Part shown: positions 1-8,341 of the stretch, piece by piece | How positions within the stretch are numbered: position 1 is the stretch's first letter | Layout: each line of letters opens with the position of its first letter | Source of the DNA: Dyadobacter fanqingshengii | GTDB taxonomy: Bacteria; Bacteroidota; Bacteroidia; Cytophagales; Spirosomataceae | NCBI RefSeq assembly: GCF_023822005.2 | Contig: NZ_CP098806.1 | Coordinates: forward strand, 5,144,501-5,208,500 | DNA length: 64,000 bases | Direction of reading: 5' to 3' | Made by a program: the position numbers and the translations under genes | Notes under the pieces: model-generated | Told to the model about the DNA's origin: nothing | What the model saw: the letters and a program-made list of their open reading frames with translations, nothing else | Databases searched by the model: none

Positions 1-1355
1 AGCTGGGCTAATATCAGGAACGACAGGTTCCGCTGCAAAGGGCTTCTTTTTAGTAAAAACGACGCAATGTCCTCTTTCTCACCCATTTGATAATTTATAA
101 AATCCAATATAAAAAATAAGACAAGCGTTAGTCCGAAGCCGGATGTTAAAATGGAAAGTGCGCCGGATTGAAAGCCAAACATGGCGCTGTACAATCTCAA
201 ACCGCTTTCCAGCTCCGCTGCCCGGAACCAACCCATAATGAGCGTTCCCGTGAGCAGGCGCACGATAATGCGCAGAACGGTGTGTGAATCCGAACCAATC
301 CTGAGACCCAGGCCTCCATAAAATCGCTCCCAGAAACGCTTCGTCCTGATCTCAAAATTAATGTAAGCCCATTGTAAAAATCCCCAGATGACAAACGACC
401 AGCTCGGCCCATGCCATAACCCTGTAATCACAAATGTCAGCAGCCGGTTAAATTCAAGCCGCATTTTGTTGGTAACGCCTTTGCTAATGTTGAAAAACAC
501 GTAATCGCGAAACCAGGAAGTAACGGTAATGTTCCAGGAATTCCAGGATTCGGTTCGGGAGGGGGTGAAATAATAGCGATTTGCGAAATTTTTGCTTAAC
601 CGGATGCCAAGCAGCCTGGCCGATCCTGTGGCAATGTCGCAATAACCAGAAAAGTCGCAATAAAGCTGGATAGAGAATAGCAGGACCGCTAATGTTACAG
701 AAAACGCTGTGTATTTTTCAGGTTGATCAAACACCGGATTGACGTGATCCGCAAATCTTGCTGCCAAAACCATTTTTTTGAACAAACCCCAGACAATAAA
801 AAAAATGCCCGCTTTAATGTTCTCCGGATCATAGCGGACAGGGTTTTTTAATTGCGGGATCAGCTGCCGCGCACGTTCCAGCGGACCGGCAAGCATAGTT
901 GGGAAAAATCCGAGATATAATGCAAGATAACCGAAGTGCGGCTCTGGTTTAATATATTTCCGGTGCACGTCGGTGAGGTAACCAATGATCAGGAATGTGT
1001 AGTAGGAGATTCCAATGGGCGCCAGCCAGTTTAAAACGACCGGAGAAAACGAGTTGTTAATAGGGATGAGATATTTGAAAAACAGCAGTGGCGATAAACA
1101 AAGGACTACTAACAATGTTAATAGCGTCTTGCGCTGCCTTTTTGAATGTTCCGGATTTCCCAAATATTGGCCACCAAAAAAACAAATCTCCGTGAGCCCG
1201 AACCAGACGATCACATAATAGCCGCTCCAACTGACATTGAACAAAACGCTGAGGAAAAGCAAAAGCACCCACTTTTTTGACTGAGGCGTGTGATAGTAGG
1301 CCGCAACGATGACGAAAAGGAGCAGTAGATAAGTAAAATCAGTGAATTTGACCAT
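1..1355 (-). CDS. MBOAT family O-acyltransferase (AlgI/DltB-like), C-terminus cut by window edge
   Basis: The minus-strand frame opens at ATG 1355-1353 and stays open to base 1, about 451 residues, so the C-terminus lies outside the window. The protein has many hydrophobic segments and begins MVKFTDFTYLLLLLF. It carries the MBOAT signature GLWHGPSWSFVIWG near bases 380-425, with the presumed catalytic His in WHG. Other family-like stretches are LAGPLERARQL and LLFSIQLYCDFSGYCDIA. Family members move acyl groups across or at the membrane onto exported polymers or lipids. Only 7 bases separate it from the P450 stop, so it is the distal gene of the ligase-ACP-P450 operon and probably the step that hands the acyl chain to an acceptor. 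The acceptor is unknown. Confidence 0.9.
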   Translation of the reverse strand, partial: MVKFTDFTYLLLLFVIVAAYYHTPQSKKWVLLLFLSVLFNVSWSGYYVIVWFGLTEICFFGGQYLGNPEHSKRQRKTLLTLLVVLCLSPLLFFKYLIPINNSFSPVVLNWLAPIGISYYTFLIIGYLTDVHRKYIKPEPHFGYLALYLGFFPTMLAGPLERARQLIPQLKNPVRYDPENIKAGIFFIVWGLFKKMVLAARFADHVNPVFDQPEKYTAFSVTLAVLLFSIQLYCDFSGYCDIATGSARLLGIRLSKNFANRYYFTPSRTESWNSWNITVTSWFRDYVFFNISKGVTNKMRLEFNRLLTFVITGLWHGPSWSFVIWGFLQWAYINFEIRTKRFWERFYGGLGLRIGSDSHTVLRIIVRLLTGTLIMGWFRAAELESGLRLYSAMFGFQSGALSILTSGFGLTLVLFFILDFINYQMGEKEDIASFLLKRSPLQRNLSFLILAQ

Positions 1356-1362
1356 TATGCCT

Positions 1363-2556
1363 TTATTTTAGAAGCACAGGCAAATGCTTATGACCCCTGA
1401 AAAACACCTTGGAATCCCACTCACCGGGTTTTTCAGGATGGAGGCGGATATCCGGAAATGCTGCCATGAAACGGGGCAGAAACTTCTGCATTTCGAAGCG
1501 GGAAAGCCTGGCACCCATGCAATGGTGTATGCCAAAACCAAAGCCAATGTGCGGGTTTGGTTTACGTGTGGGTATAAACGTTTCAGGATTATGAAAAACT
1601 TCCGGGTCGCGATTGGCGGAAGCGATGCCTAGCAGCACCGTTTTTCCTTTTTTTATTCGCAAACCTTCAAATTCCATGTCCGCCTTCACTTGTCGGGGGA
1701 TCCAGTTTACCGGGCTTACATATCGGATAAGTTCTTCAACGGCAATTGCGCAGCCATCGTGCGCCTGCCAGTTTATGTGTATATCCTTATGCTCAATTAG
1801 CGTCGCAATGCTTCTTGTGAGTAACAATGTGGTGGTTTCCGTAGCAGCATTCACCAAAAATTCCCACGTTCCGATCAGTTGATTCACGCTCGAACTTCCC
1901 ATAATTTCCTTCATTTCAATCAAGAGGCTGTTGGTCAGGTCCTTTTCCTGTCGGGACAGTGCGTCTCCCAGGTAACTCCTGAATTGTCTCGACATCTGAG
2001 CGCATTCCAACAAGTCTTTTACATTCAATGTTTTTTCAAAAATCAGGGTAATCACGTAAGAGAATTTTTGAATAAAATCATAATCTTCACTTTGTAAACC
2101 AATGATTTTGCTGATGATCAGAAAGCTGAATTTTCGGGTGATCTCAACCAGGTCTGCTTCCTCCTTATTCCGATATGTCTCTATCACTTCATGGATCGCA
2201 TCCATTGTAATAGATTCATAATTAGCTTCATAGAACTTTTTGTTGACCAATTTGCGATGTTCCGCATGCGCATCACCATTCATAAAAAGCAGCCAGTGAC
2301 GCAGGCTCTCCCCAAATTCCAGCAGCGCCGGATCATTGTTGGCTATGGAAGAAACCACTTTGAATCGCTCAGTGAAATCGAAATTTTGGAAGTTTTCGGA
2401 GTCGGCAAAAATCTTTTTCACATGCTTGTAATCCATCACAACCAGGTCGCCGAAAACATTCAGATGTACCGGATTGGTTTTGCGCACATCGTCTATCAGT
2501 TCAGCATAATTTTGACTGATTTTGTTTTGAGAAGACCAGATAGTCGCTACGGACAT
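1363..2556 (-). CDS. Cytochrome P450
   Basis: This 397-residue soluble bacterial P450 is of normal full length. Its I-helix segment AATETTT is at about 236-242, where the usual Gly of the AGxxT motif is Ala. The K-helix EELIR is at 274-278, and the haem-binding loop FGFGIHHCMG ends at the thiolate Cys346. P450s insert oxygen into C-H bonds using electrons from a ferredoxin or flavodoxin, and no such partner is encoded nearby. It lies 48 bases after an acyl carrier protein and directly before an MBOAT gene. A substrate bound to the carrier protein, such as a fatty acyl chain to be hydroxylated or desaturated, is therefore a reasonable inference (compare BioI acting on acyl-ACP). The exact reaction cannot be read from sequence. 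Confidence 0.93.
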   Translation of the reverse strand: MSVATIWSSQNKISQNYAELIDDVRKTNPVHLNVFGDLVVMDYKHVKKIFADSENFQNFDFTERFKVVSSIANNDPALLEFGESLRHWLLFMNGDAHAEHRKLVNKKFYEANYESITMDAIHEVIETYRNKEEADLVEITRKFSFLIISKIIGLQSEDYDFIQKFSYVITLIFEKTLNVKDLLECAQMSRQFRSYLGDALSRQEKDLTNSLLIEMKEIMGSSSVNQLIGTWEFLVNAATETTTLLLTRSIATLIEHKDIHINWQAHDGCAIAVEELIRYVSPVNWIPRQVKADMEFEGLRIKKGKTVLLGIASANRDPEVFHNPETFIPTRKPNPHIGFGFGIHHCMGARLSRFEMQKFLPRFMAAFPDIRLHPEKPGEWDSKVFFRGHKHLPVLLK

Positions 2557-2604
2557 GTGAAATTCTTTAAGTGAAAGTTGAGTAAATGACCAATGAGGAA
2601 GTAA

Positions 2605-2853
2605 TCAGGCTTCCTGATTTTCCAATATCCATTCAGTTGTGGCTGCAATCGTGCCCATTTCCCAGAATATGGAAGGGCTGAGCTCCATTCCGAGCCATTC
2701 TTCCAGTTCAGAAGTAATGTTAACCATAAGAAGGGAATCGAGACGGAAATTAACTATTTCGACATCCAGGGTAACTTTTTCGGATTCCAGCTCGGCATGG
2801 TGGGCAATACGTTCAATGATCCAGCCGGAGATTTCAGTATAAGTCTTATTCAT
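2605..2853 (-). CDS. Acyl carrier protein
   Basis: This 82-residue acidic protein has the phosphopantetheine attachment motif LDSLL, with Ser40 as the attachment site. Predicted helices before and after it fit the four-helix ACP fold. It is unlike a housekeeping AcpP in context: it sits between a fatty acyl-AMP ligase and a P450, 48 bases upstream of the P450. It probably receives the activated acyl chain from the ligase and presents it to the P450 and then the MBOAT. No dedicated phosphopantetheinyl transferase is seen in the window. Confidence 0.9.
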   Translation of the reverse strand: MNKTYTEISGWIIERIAHHAELESEKVTLDVEIVNFRLDSLLMVNITSELEEWLGMELSPSIFWEMGTIAATTEWILENQEA

Positions 2854-2911
2854 TGGGAAAAGTCAAAGGGGGCGTTGGTACGGTTTAGTGGTGTGAAAAT
2901 AAGGTTTTTAT

Positions 2912-2931
2912 CTGTTTTATGAATAAAACAG
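2912..2931. promoter_or_regulatory. Perfect inverted repeat between the ligase and ACP genes
   Basis: CTGTTTTAT at 2912-2920 and its exact complement ATAAAACAG at 2923-2931 are separated by two bases. It lies in the 110-base gap between the ligase stop and the ACP start. Without a U-tract it does not look like a terminator. It may be an operator or an mRNA processing hairpin. Confidence 0.35.
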
Positions 2932-2963
2932 TCGTTTAAATGATCCATTGGCTACAAAACACG

Positions 2964-4604
2964 TCAATCTACATTGAAAACCTCACGCGCTTTCAGCCTT
3001 TGAATCTTCCCACTGGATGTTTTTGGCAGTTTCCCAACAGCAGCCAGCACTATTTTATGCGGCAACAAACCAAAGGCTAAGCCCACACTGTTGGCAATGT
3101 TTGTTTTAATTAAATGCGCATCCGCTTCATTCTGAGCGTTATTCTTAACCTCGCTCACGATCATAAGTTCTTCGCCCTGATGAGTTTCTATTGAAAATGC
3201 GGCCGTGCCATGCGGCTGAATGTACTCATGGCAAGAACCAACCACTTCCTCAATGTCCTGCGGGTAATAATTTGTTCCCCGGATAATGATCAGTTCCTTC
3301 TTTCTGCCTGTGATAAAAAGTTGACCCCCAGCAAAAAATCCCAGGTCGCCCGTTCTGAGGAACGGGCCTTTTTCACATGCGGTAAATGCCTGGAAAGTGA
3401 CGGCGGTGGCAGCAGGATTTTCCCAGTAACCGAGCGCTACTCCATCATTCTTAACCCAAATTTCCCCAATCTCGCCATCTTTCAGGATTGTATGTAGTTC
3501 TGGCTCAACAATGACAACATTTGTAAACTCAACAGGAGGGCCACAAGCGACCACCATTTTGGAATTCGTTTCTGAAATGGGCCTGAAAATCATCGGCGTT
3601 GCATGCAAATGCAGACTCACTGCCAATGTCGCTTCCGCCAAACCATAGGCAGGCACAAGGCTATCGCGCTTAAAGCCGGTAACCTGCATTGTTTCAGCAA
3701 ATTGTTCCAGACTTGAAATCCGGATCGGTTCTGCGCCCACGTACAAGACGCGCAGGGAGCTCAAGTCCAAGGTGTGCAGTTGCTCAGGTTTTATTTTGGC
3801 AACGCAATGATCCAGCCCGAAACCAGGGCCGCCGCAAAATCCCGCTTTATGACGGGAAATGGTTTCGAGCAGCAAAACTGGCTTGGTAATGAACAAAATA
3901 GGGGCAATGATGAGGCCGGTCCCACCAGTAAATACAGGAGATAGCAGCCCGTCCACCAGTCCCATGTCATGATAATGCGGAAGCCATGTAACCGAGGTGT
4001 CCGCAGCCGTCCTGCCGAAGCAATTGTTGATCGCATTGAGGTTAGCCGTAAGATTGGCATGGCTCACCATTACGCCTTTCGGCTGTCCTGTTGACCCCGA
4101 CGTATATTGCAAGTAGGCTGCTTCGTTTGAAGCACTGAGTTTCTTTGTCGGCGTATTTGTAGTCTGATTGTCCAGATCATCCGTGAAAAACCAACCGATA
4201 TTTAATTCCCTTAATGTAATAGAAGCTTCCGTTTGTCGCTGCGAAAGCATTTTAAAGGATTTTCTGTTGGTAATGATCACGGAAGCGTCGCAATCTTTTA
4301 TAATGTTCAAAATCCTTTGAATGGCTGGTTCGGAGTAGCCAATGGGGCAGGGCACGGCAATCAGACCTGCATGCAAGGAAGCCAGGAAAACTTTTATAAA
4401 TGCAGCCTCAGCGGGAAGGAGGATGATGACCCGCGCCTGTGCATCGCATATTTGTCTTAACTGATGTGCCGCGCCCTGAACGGCTTCCAACAATGCCTGA
4501 TAGCTTAGCTCCTCCGAGAACCCTCCTTCTTTTTCTACAAATCCATAAGCAAGCTTATCCGGGAATTGCCCGGCAAATAGTTCCAGTCTGGTAAATAGAT
4601 CCAT
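2964..4604 (-). CDS. Fatty acyl-AMP ligase (FAAL-like, ANL superfamily)
   Basis: This 546-residue adenylate-forming enzyme has the P-loop-like YTSGSTGQPKG at about 167-177 and the A5-like VPAYGLAEATLA. It also has the A7/A8 region FLRTGDLGFF and GRKKELIII. The C-terminal PKTSSGKIQR holds the Lys needed for adenylation. Similarity in style and length is to FAALs, which activate fatty acids as acyl-AMP and load an ACP rather than CoA; the adjacent ACP supports this. It is the first gene of the operon. It could instead be a CoA ligase; the FAAL-specific insertion needs an alignment to confirm. Confidence 0.9.
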   Translation of the reverse strand: MDLFTRLELFAGQFPDKLAYGFVEKEGGFSEELSYQALLEAVQGAAHQLRQICDAQARVIILLPAEAAFIKVFLASLHAGLIAVPCPIGYSEPAIQRILNIIKDCDASVIITNRKSFKMLSQRQTEASITLRELNIGWFFTDDLDNQTTNTPTKKLSASNEAAYLQYTSGSTGQPKGVMVSHANLTANLNAINNCFGRTAADTSVTWLPHYHDMGLVDGLLSPVFTGGTGLIIAPILFITKPVLLLETISRHKAGFCGGPGFGLDHCVAKIKPEQLHTLDLSSLRVLYVGAEPIRISSLEQFAETMQVTGFKRDSLVPAYGLAEATLAVSLHLHATPMIFRPISETNSKMVVACGPPVEFTNVVIVEPELHTILKDGEIGEIWVKNDGVALGYWENPAATAVTFQAFTACEKGPFLRTGDLGFFAGGQLFITGRKKELIIIRGTNYYPQDIEEVVGSCHEYIQPHGTAAFSIETHQGEELMIVSEVKNNAQNEADAHLIKTNIANSVGLAFGLLPHKIVLAAVGKLPKTSSGKIQRLKAREVFNVD

Positions 4605-4609
4605 GAAAC

Positions 4610-4617
4610 CAAAGGTA
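4610..4617 (-). promoter_or_regulatory. Possible -7 element for the ligase operon
   Basis: On the minus strand the bases read TACCTTTG, an exact match to the Bacteroidota -7 consensus TAnnTTTG. The -33 position (TCTT) does not match TTTG. It ends five bases before the ligase ATG, so a transcript from it would be almost leaderless. Weak evidence alone. Confidence 0.3.
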
Positions 4618-4662
4618 TAAAAAAAGCAGTACGACTAAGAAATGATCTTAATCGTACTGCTT
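4613..4662 (-). terminator. Intrinsic terminator of the small lipoprotein gene
   Basis: AAGCAGTACGA at 4624-4634 pairs with TCGTACTGCTT at 4652-4662. An inner TAAGA/TCTTA stem follows after one mismatch. On the minus strand the hairpin is followed by a run of seven T. It lies just after the stop of the gene at 4683 and immediately before the ligase gene, separating the two units. Confidence 0.85.
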
Positions 4663-4682
4663 ATCAATGTATTGTTTCAATA

Positions 4683-4988
4683 TTATCTCGGCCCGCGGGT
4701 TCTGTTTCGCTGTCCGTAATGGTTGCCGTTATTATACTGGCGTTTGTATGCTTTATTGCTGTATCGACTGGAATTGTGACGTTCCGCGCGAACTACTCTC
4801 CGATGCTGCGGTTTGACAACCACAACTCTTGGCGGTGGAGGAACCCGATGATAACGATAACCATAGCTTGGTCCGTATCCATAGTCATAACCATAGCCGG
4901 GTCCGTGTGACCTGTATGTACAGGAAGAAATGCTTATTGCTGCAATGATCGTAACGATAACTGATAGCACCACTCTATTTGATCTCAT
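4683..4988 (-). CDS. Small Tyr/Gly/Arg-rich lipoprotein of unknown function
   Basis: I place the start at ATG 4988, giving about 101 residues. That start yields a compact signal (MRSNRVVLSVIVTIIAA) and a lipobox ISSC; an upstream in-frame ATG at 5036 is possible but would put a charged stretch before the signal. The mature part has GYGYDYGYGPSYGYRYH, then VPPPPRVVVVKPQHRRVV, then a basic Asn/Arg-rich tail. It is low complexity, so no family function can be assigned. It is probably an envelope protein. A strong terminator follows. Confidence 0.6.
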   Translation of the reverse strand: MRSNRVVLSVIVTIIAAISISSCTYRSHGPGYGYDYGYGPSYGYRYHRVPPPPRVVVVKPQHRRVVRAERHNSSRYSNKAYKRQYNNGNHYGQRNRTRGPR

Positions 4989-5076
4989 GGCTTTAAGTCG
5001 TTTTGTACTAATAATAAAACGATTTTCACCATTCATTAGTGCATTTTAAGGTCTTTGCGGAATGTTCAAAACACTT

Positions 5077-5201
5077 TCCACAAAAGTTATCCACACCTTT
5101 CTGTTGATGTAAATGAGCGGTAAATTACTCAGAATGCAGTTAATACATATTTGTTAACAAGTTATCCACATACTTGTTGTGGATAACTTGTTAACAAATA
5201 T
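5077..5201. other. DnaA-box cluster with perfect 24-bp inverted repeat (oriC-like or strong hairpin)
   Basis: Three exact DnaA boxes TTATCCACA are present: plus strand 5087-5095, plus strand 5162-5170 and minus strand 5178-5186. A near match, TTTCCACAA, is at 5077-5085. The last two exact boxes sit in a perfect inverted repeat with arms 5147-5170 and 5178-5201 and a 7-base spacer. Each arm also holds the small palindrome TTGTTAACAA. The segment is AT-rich and non-coding. It also lies right after the Dabb gene stop and could act as a hairpin at the end of that transcript, although no U-tract follows. Gene orientation does not switch here, which speaks against a simple oriC. Confidence 0.55.
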
Positions 5202-5207
5202 TAGCAA

Positions 5208-5507
5208 TTAAGCTTCCACGTCATAGATCAATACGCGCTCCCAGAGATGGGCGCATTCGTCAACAAATTTCTTGTGCAACGGGTGAACCTGATATACGTC
5301 ATGTGCAGCTTCATCTGCAAAAACGAGGATTTCTGCGAAGTCGTAAGTGGCGTCGATAACCGGGCGGCGTGTAGCGGCAGGTGGGCCTATGTACACAGAT
5401 TCGATGGATTCAATGGCCTCGAGGGATTTAATGCCGGCAAGAAGAGCCTGCTTTGCTTCTTCATTATCTTTTTCTTTTAGCCAAAAAAATACGTTGTGAA
5501 CAAACAT
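5208..5507 (-). CDS. Dabb family (stress-responsive alpha/beta barrel) protein
   Basis: The predicted 99-residue protein begins MFVHNVFFWLK. The open frame extends further upstream to 5672, but that part overlaps the kinase gene and looks like a non-coding shadow. HNVFFWLK near the start, then a helix, then YDFAEILVFADEAAHDVYQVHPLHKKFVDE is the typical Dabb pattern. Proteins of this family are ferredoxin-like alpha/beta barrels that dimerise. Their functions range from stress proteins to small enzymes, so no reaction is proposed. It lies 28 bases downstream of the kinase stop and may be co-transcribed with it. Confidence 0.8.
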   Translation of the reverse strand: MFVHNVFFWLKEKDNEEAKQALLAGIKSLEAIESIESVYIGPPAATRRPVIDATYDFAEILVFADEAAHDVYQVHPLHKKFVDECAHLWERVLIYDVEA

Positions 5508-5535
5508 GGGTAACCGTTTATAAGTAAAAAATATA

Positions 5536-6627
5536 TTAAGGATTCGCTTGTGTAACAGCCGCTTCGGGCAGATTTTCAGAGATTGGGCTAATGTATGCCT
5601 TTTCGAGCTTAAATGAAAAAGTAGTGCCTTTGTCGGGCTTGGACATGACCGCAATTTTGGTGTCGTGGGCATTCAGAATGTGCTTAACGATCGCCAGACC
5701 GAGGCCAGTTCCGCCAATTTCCTTACTGCGGCTTTTATCGATCCGGTAAAAGCGCTCGAAAATGCGGTTTAAATGTTCGTGCGGAATGCCTGGGCCGTTA
5801 TCCCGGACAGAAATTTCAACAAATTTTTTCCCCTCGCTGAAATGTACGATCACTTTTCCGCCTTCGTTACCATATTTAACAGCATTCTCGATCAGGTTGA
5901 GCATAACCTGCTCCATACGGTCTGCATCTGCCAGCACCCAGACCTCAGCGAGTTCATCAGGTTTCACTTTGAATGTCACGTCACGGTCTTTCGCAATATT
6001 TTCCAGCCTGCTGAAAATGTTAGTAGCCAACAAATGAATGTCCATTGGCGCAATGTTCATCTTAATGTCGCCCGTTTCCATTTGTGAAAGGACAAGCAGA
6101 TCTTTTACCAATACATCCAGACTATCAAGATTTTTGGCAGCCTTAATTAAAAAACGCTCTCTGACGTTTTCATCTTCCATCGCGCCGTCCAGCAGCGTGT
6201 GAATAAAGCCTTGTGCGGCAAAGATCGGGGTTTTGAACTCGTGGGAAACATCAGCCAAAAATTCACGACGAAATAATTCCAGCTTTTTCAGCTCGTCAAT
6301 TTCCTTCTGTTTTTTGGTTACGTAAACAAAAATTTCATCATTAATGGTCTTCAACGGGTTCGACTCGGTGATCAGTTTCTTCCTTGGCGCGAGGTTGAAA
6401 TCCTTCATTTTGAGCTTATGGATCGTTCTGTACATTTTGTTCACTTCACGGAAAACCAAAATGTCAACCGTGTACAGCACCAGAAAAAACGAGGAGATAA
6501 AAGCAGAAATAGCCGAAACAAAGAGCATTCCTCTCGATACACCTTCCACAAAAGCAAGAAAAGATGTGGTGATCAGTGATATCAGGATTGCGAGTATGAA
6601 AGCAATAAAACGAGGACTTAGTGACAT
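5536..6627 (-). CDS. Membrane-bound sensor histidine kinase (PhoR-like)
   Basis: This 363-residue kinase has two N-terminal membrane helices (about 8-26 and 35-58) with almost no periplasmic loop. The dimerisation/phosphoacceptor segment FLADVSHEFKTP contains His129. The ATPase domain shows the N box NLIENAVKYG (Asn248), G1 DNGPGIP and G2 GTGLGLAIV. No response regulator is adjacent, so the kinase is an orphan in this window. The short loop between the helices suggests it senses a signal in the membrane or through a partner protein. Start chosen at ATG 6627. Confidence 0.9.
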   Translation of the reverse strand: MSLSPRFIAFILAILISLITTSFLAFVEGVSRGMLFVSAISAFISSFFLVLYTVDILVFREVNKMYRTIHKLKMKDFNLAPRKKLITESNPLKTINDEIFVYVTKKQKEIDELKKLELFRREFLADVSHEFKTPIFAAQGFIHTLLDGAMEDENVRERFLIKAAKNLDSLDVLVKDLLVLSQMETGDIKMNIAPMDIHLLATNIFSRLENIAKDRDVTFKVKPDELAEVWVLADADRMEQVMLNLIENAVKYGNEGGKVIVHFSEGKKFVEISVRDNGPGIPHEHLNRIFERFYRIDKSRSKEIGGTGLGLAIVKHILNAHDTKIAVMSKPDKGTTFSFKLEKAYISPISENLPEAAVTQANP

Positions 6628-6772
6628 GATTTTCTTGAAAAGGGCCGGCAGTATTCAACTTATGGCCATCTGATTTTAGCCACAAAGTTAACATTCTGTT
6701 TGCAAGAAAACTCTACTGCGCGAGTGGACCTTTGCTTTAATAATATTGTGTTAATGTGGATGCCAGGATTTT

Positions 6773-6810
6773 TATGTAAAAAAGGCAGCCTTCATTTAAG
6801 AAAGCTGCCT
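6773..6810 (-). terminator. Intrinsic terminator of the glutamate dehydrogenase gene
   Basis: AGGCAGC at 6783-6789 pairs with GCTGCCT at 6804-6810. On the minus strand the stem is followed by TTTTTTAC. It lies 20 bases after the stop of the dehydrogenase gene. Confidence 0.85.
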
Positions 6811-6830
6811 CTTCACCAAGTTTACTGGTT

Positions 6831-8105
6831 TTAGAACCCGCCGCGGAACTTGTATGTGCTTGATACTTTGTCGATAGCGACAATGTACGCAGCAATTCGC
6901 AGGGACACTTTGTATTTCAATGAGGTTTCGTACACTTTATCAAACGAATCCTGCATAATGCGGTCTGTGCGGCGGTTAATACGTTCCAGCGTCCATTTGT
7001 AACCAATGCGGTTTTGCACCCATTCGAAATAGGAAACTGTTACGCCTCCTGCATTGGCAAGAATGTCCGGCACCACCATAATGCCTTTTTCATTGATAAT
7101 GTCATCCGCTTTGAATGATGTAGGCCCATTTGCGCCTTCGACGATCATTTTCGCCTGAATTCCGGCCACATTTTTCCGCGTAATTACGTCTTCCTTTGCA
7201 GCAGGAACGAGCACGTCTACCGGCAATGTCAGCAAATCGTCTCCCGGAATTTGTTCTGCGCCTGAAAAACCTTCCAGCGAACCTTTATTCGCATCACGGT
7301 ATGCAACTGCGGCAGCAATGTCTATCCCTTTGTCATTATAATAAGCACCTGAAATATCGCTGATTGCATGGATTGCGACACCTCTTTCGCGCAGGAGCAA
7401 AGCGGCGTGTGAACCCACATTTCCAAAACCCTGCACCACAGCCGTTGCGCGGTAAGGATTAATGCGTAATTTTTCCATACCGGCCAATGCCGACACCATT
7501 ACACCACGTCCGGTTGCTTCTGTGCGGCCCAAAGAGCCCCCCAATACCAAAGGTTTTCCGGTAACGACCGCGGGAATCGTCATGCCTTTTGACTTAGAAT
7601 ATTCGTCCATCAACCACGCCATTTCTCTTGGGCCCGTTCCCATATCCGGCGCAGGAATATCTTGATCCGGCCCGAAAACATCCAGGAGTGCAGTAGTATA
7701 AGCACGCATCAAACGTTCGATCTCGCCGGCCGACATTTCGCGCGGATTGCAGGCAACCCCGCCTTTTGCACCGCCATACGGAATATCCACAACGGCACAT
7801 TTCCAGGTCATCCATGCGGCCAACGCCCGTACTTCATCCAGGTTTACATCCGGATCAAAACGGATGCCGCCTTTACTCGGGCCTAGAATGGTTGAATGTA
7901 TAACCCGGTAACCTTCAAATGTTTTAATCTGCCCCGAATCCATCATAACCGGCAGTCCTACAATGACTTGCTTACGCGGCACTTTCAAAATATGGTACAT
8001 TTCCTCCGAAATTCCCAAAAGGTCAACAGCCTTATCAAACCTTTGCATCATTGATTCCAATGGATTTTCTTTATCCTTAATTGGAGCCGGTTCTATATAT
8101 GACAT
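6831..8105 (-). CDS. gdhA: Glu/Leu/Phe/Val family dehydrogenase, probably glutamate dehydrogenase
   Basis: This 424-residue protein is full length for the small hexameric glutamate dehydrogenases. It has the substrate site KGGIRFDP and the catalytic Lys region DIPYGGAKGG. A Rossmann motif VQGFGNVGSHAA and the C-terminal ILANAGGVTVSYFEWVQN also match. It interconverts glutamate with 2-oxoglutarate and ammonia in the cytoplasm. Cofactor preference cannot be fixed by eye. It is a single-gene unit with its own terminator. The specificity call (Glu rather than Leu or Phe) rests on overall similarity. Confidence 0.92.
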   Translation of the reverse strand: MSYIEPAPIKDKENPLESMMQRFDKAVDLLGISEEMYHILKVPRKQVIVGLPVMMDSGQIKTFEGYRVIHSTILGPSKGGIRFDPDVNLDEVRALAAWMTWKCAVVDIPYGGAKGGVACNPREMSAGEIERLMRAYTTALLDVFGPDQDIPAPDMGTGPREMAWLMDEYSKSKGMTIPAVVTGKPLVLGGSLGRTEATGRGVMVSALAGMEKLRINPYRATAVVQGFGNVGSHAALLLRERGVAIHAISDISGAYYNDKGIDIAAAVAYRDANKGSLEGFSGAEQIPGDDLLTLPVDVLVPAAKEDVITRKNVAGIQAKMIVEGANGPTSFKADDIINEKGIMVVPDILANAGGVTVSYFEWVQNRIGYKWTLERINRRTDRIMQDSFDKVYETSLKYKVSLRIAAYIVAIDKVSSTYKFRGGF

Positions 8106-8165
8106 TTTTAATTATTTAAAGTATTGATATTAAGTATGTTAATGAATAATACCCCTTAGTTTATA

Positions 8166-8173
8166 CAAACATA
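8166..8173 (-). promoter_or_regulatory. Candidate -7 element of the gdhA promoter
   Basis: The minus strand reads TATGTTTG, an exact TAnnTTTG match, about 60 bases upstream of the dehydrogenase ATG in a very AT-rich gap (8106-8340). No clean TTTG was found at -33. Confidence 0.4.
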
Positions 8174-8341
8174 ATTGATTATATTTTATAAAAATAAAAA
8201 ACCAATTAATCTTGAAATAGTATAAAAAATGTAAATGAGTAGAATGTTTTATGTGTAATGGAATCTCTGAAATTATGACCTTTCTTTCGGGGATTCTTCC
8301 AAATTTGTTGAATGAAATTCCTGAAAATCTGAATTCGTAAA

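Noticed and set aside
1384..1632. Plus-strand frames opposite the P450
   Set aside because: Antisense shadows; the P450 motifs are intact on the minus strand.
5508..5672. N-terminal extension of the Dabb protein up to 5672
   Set aside because: It overlaps the kinase gene in another frame and the added residues look random; family proteins start at MFVHNVFF.
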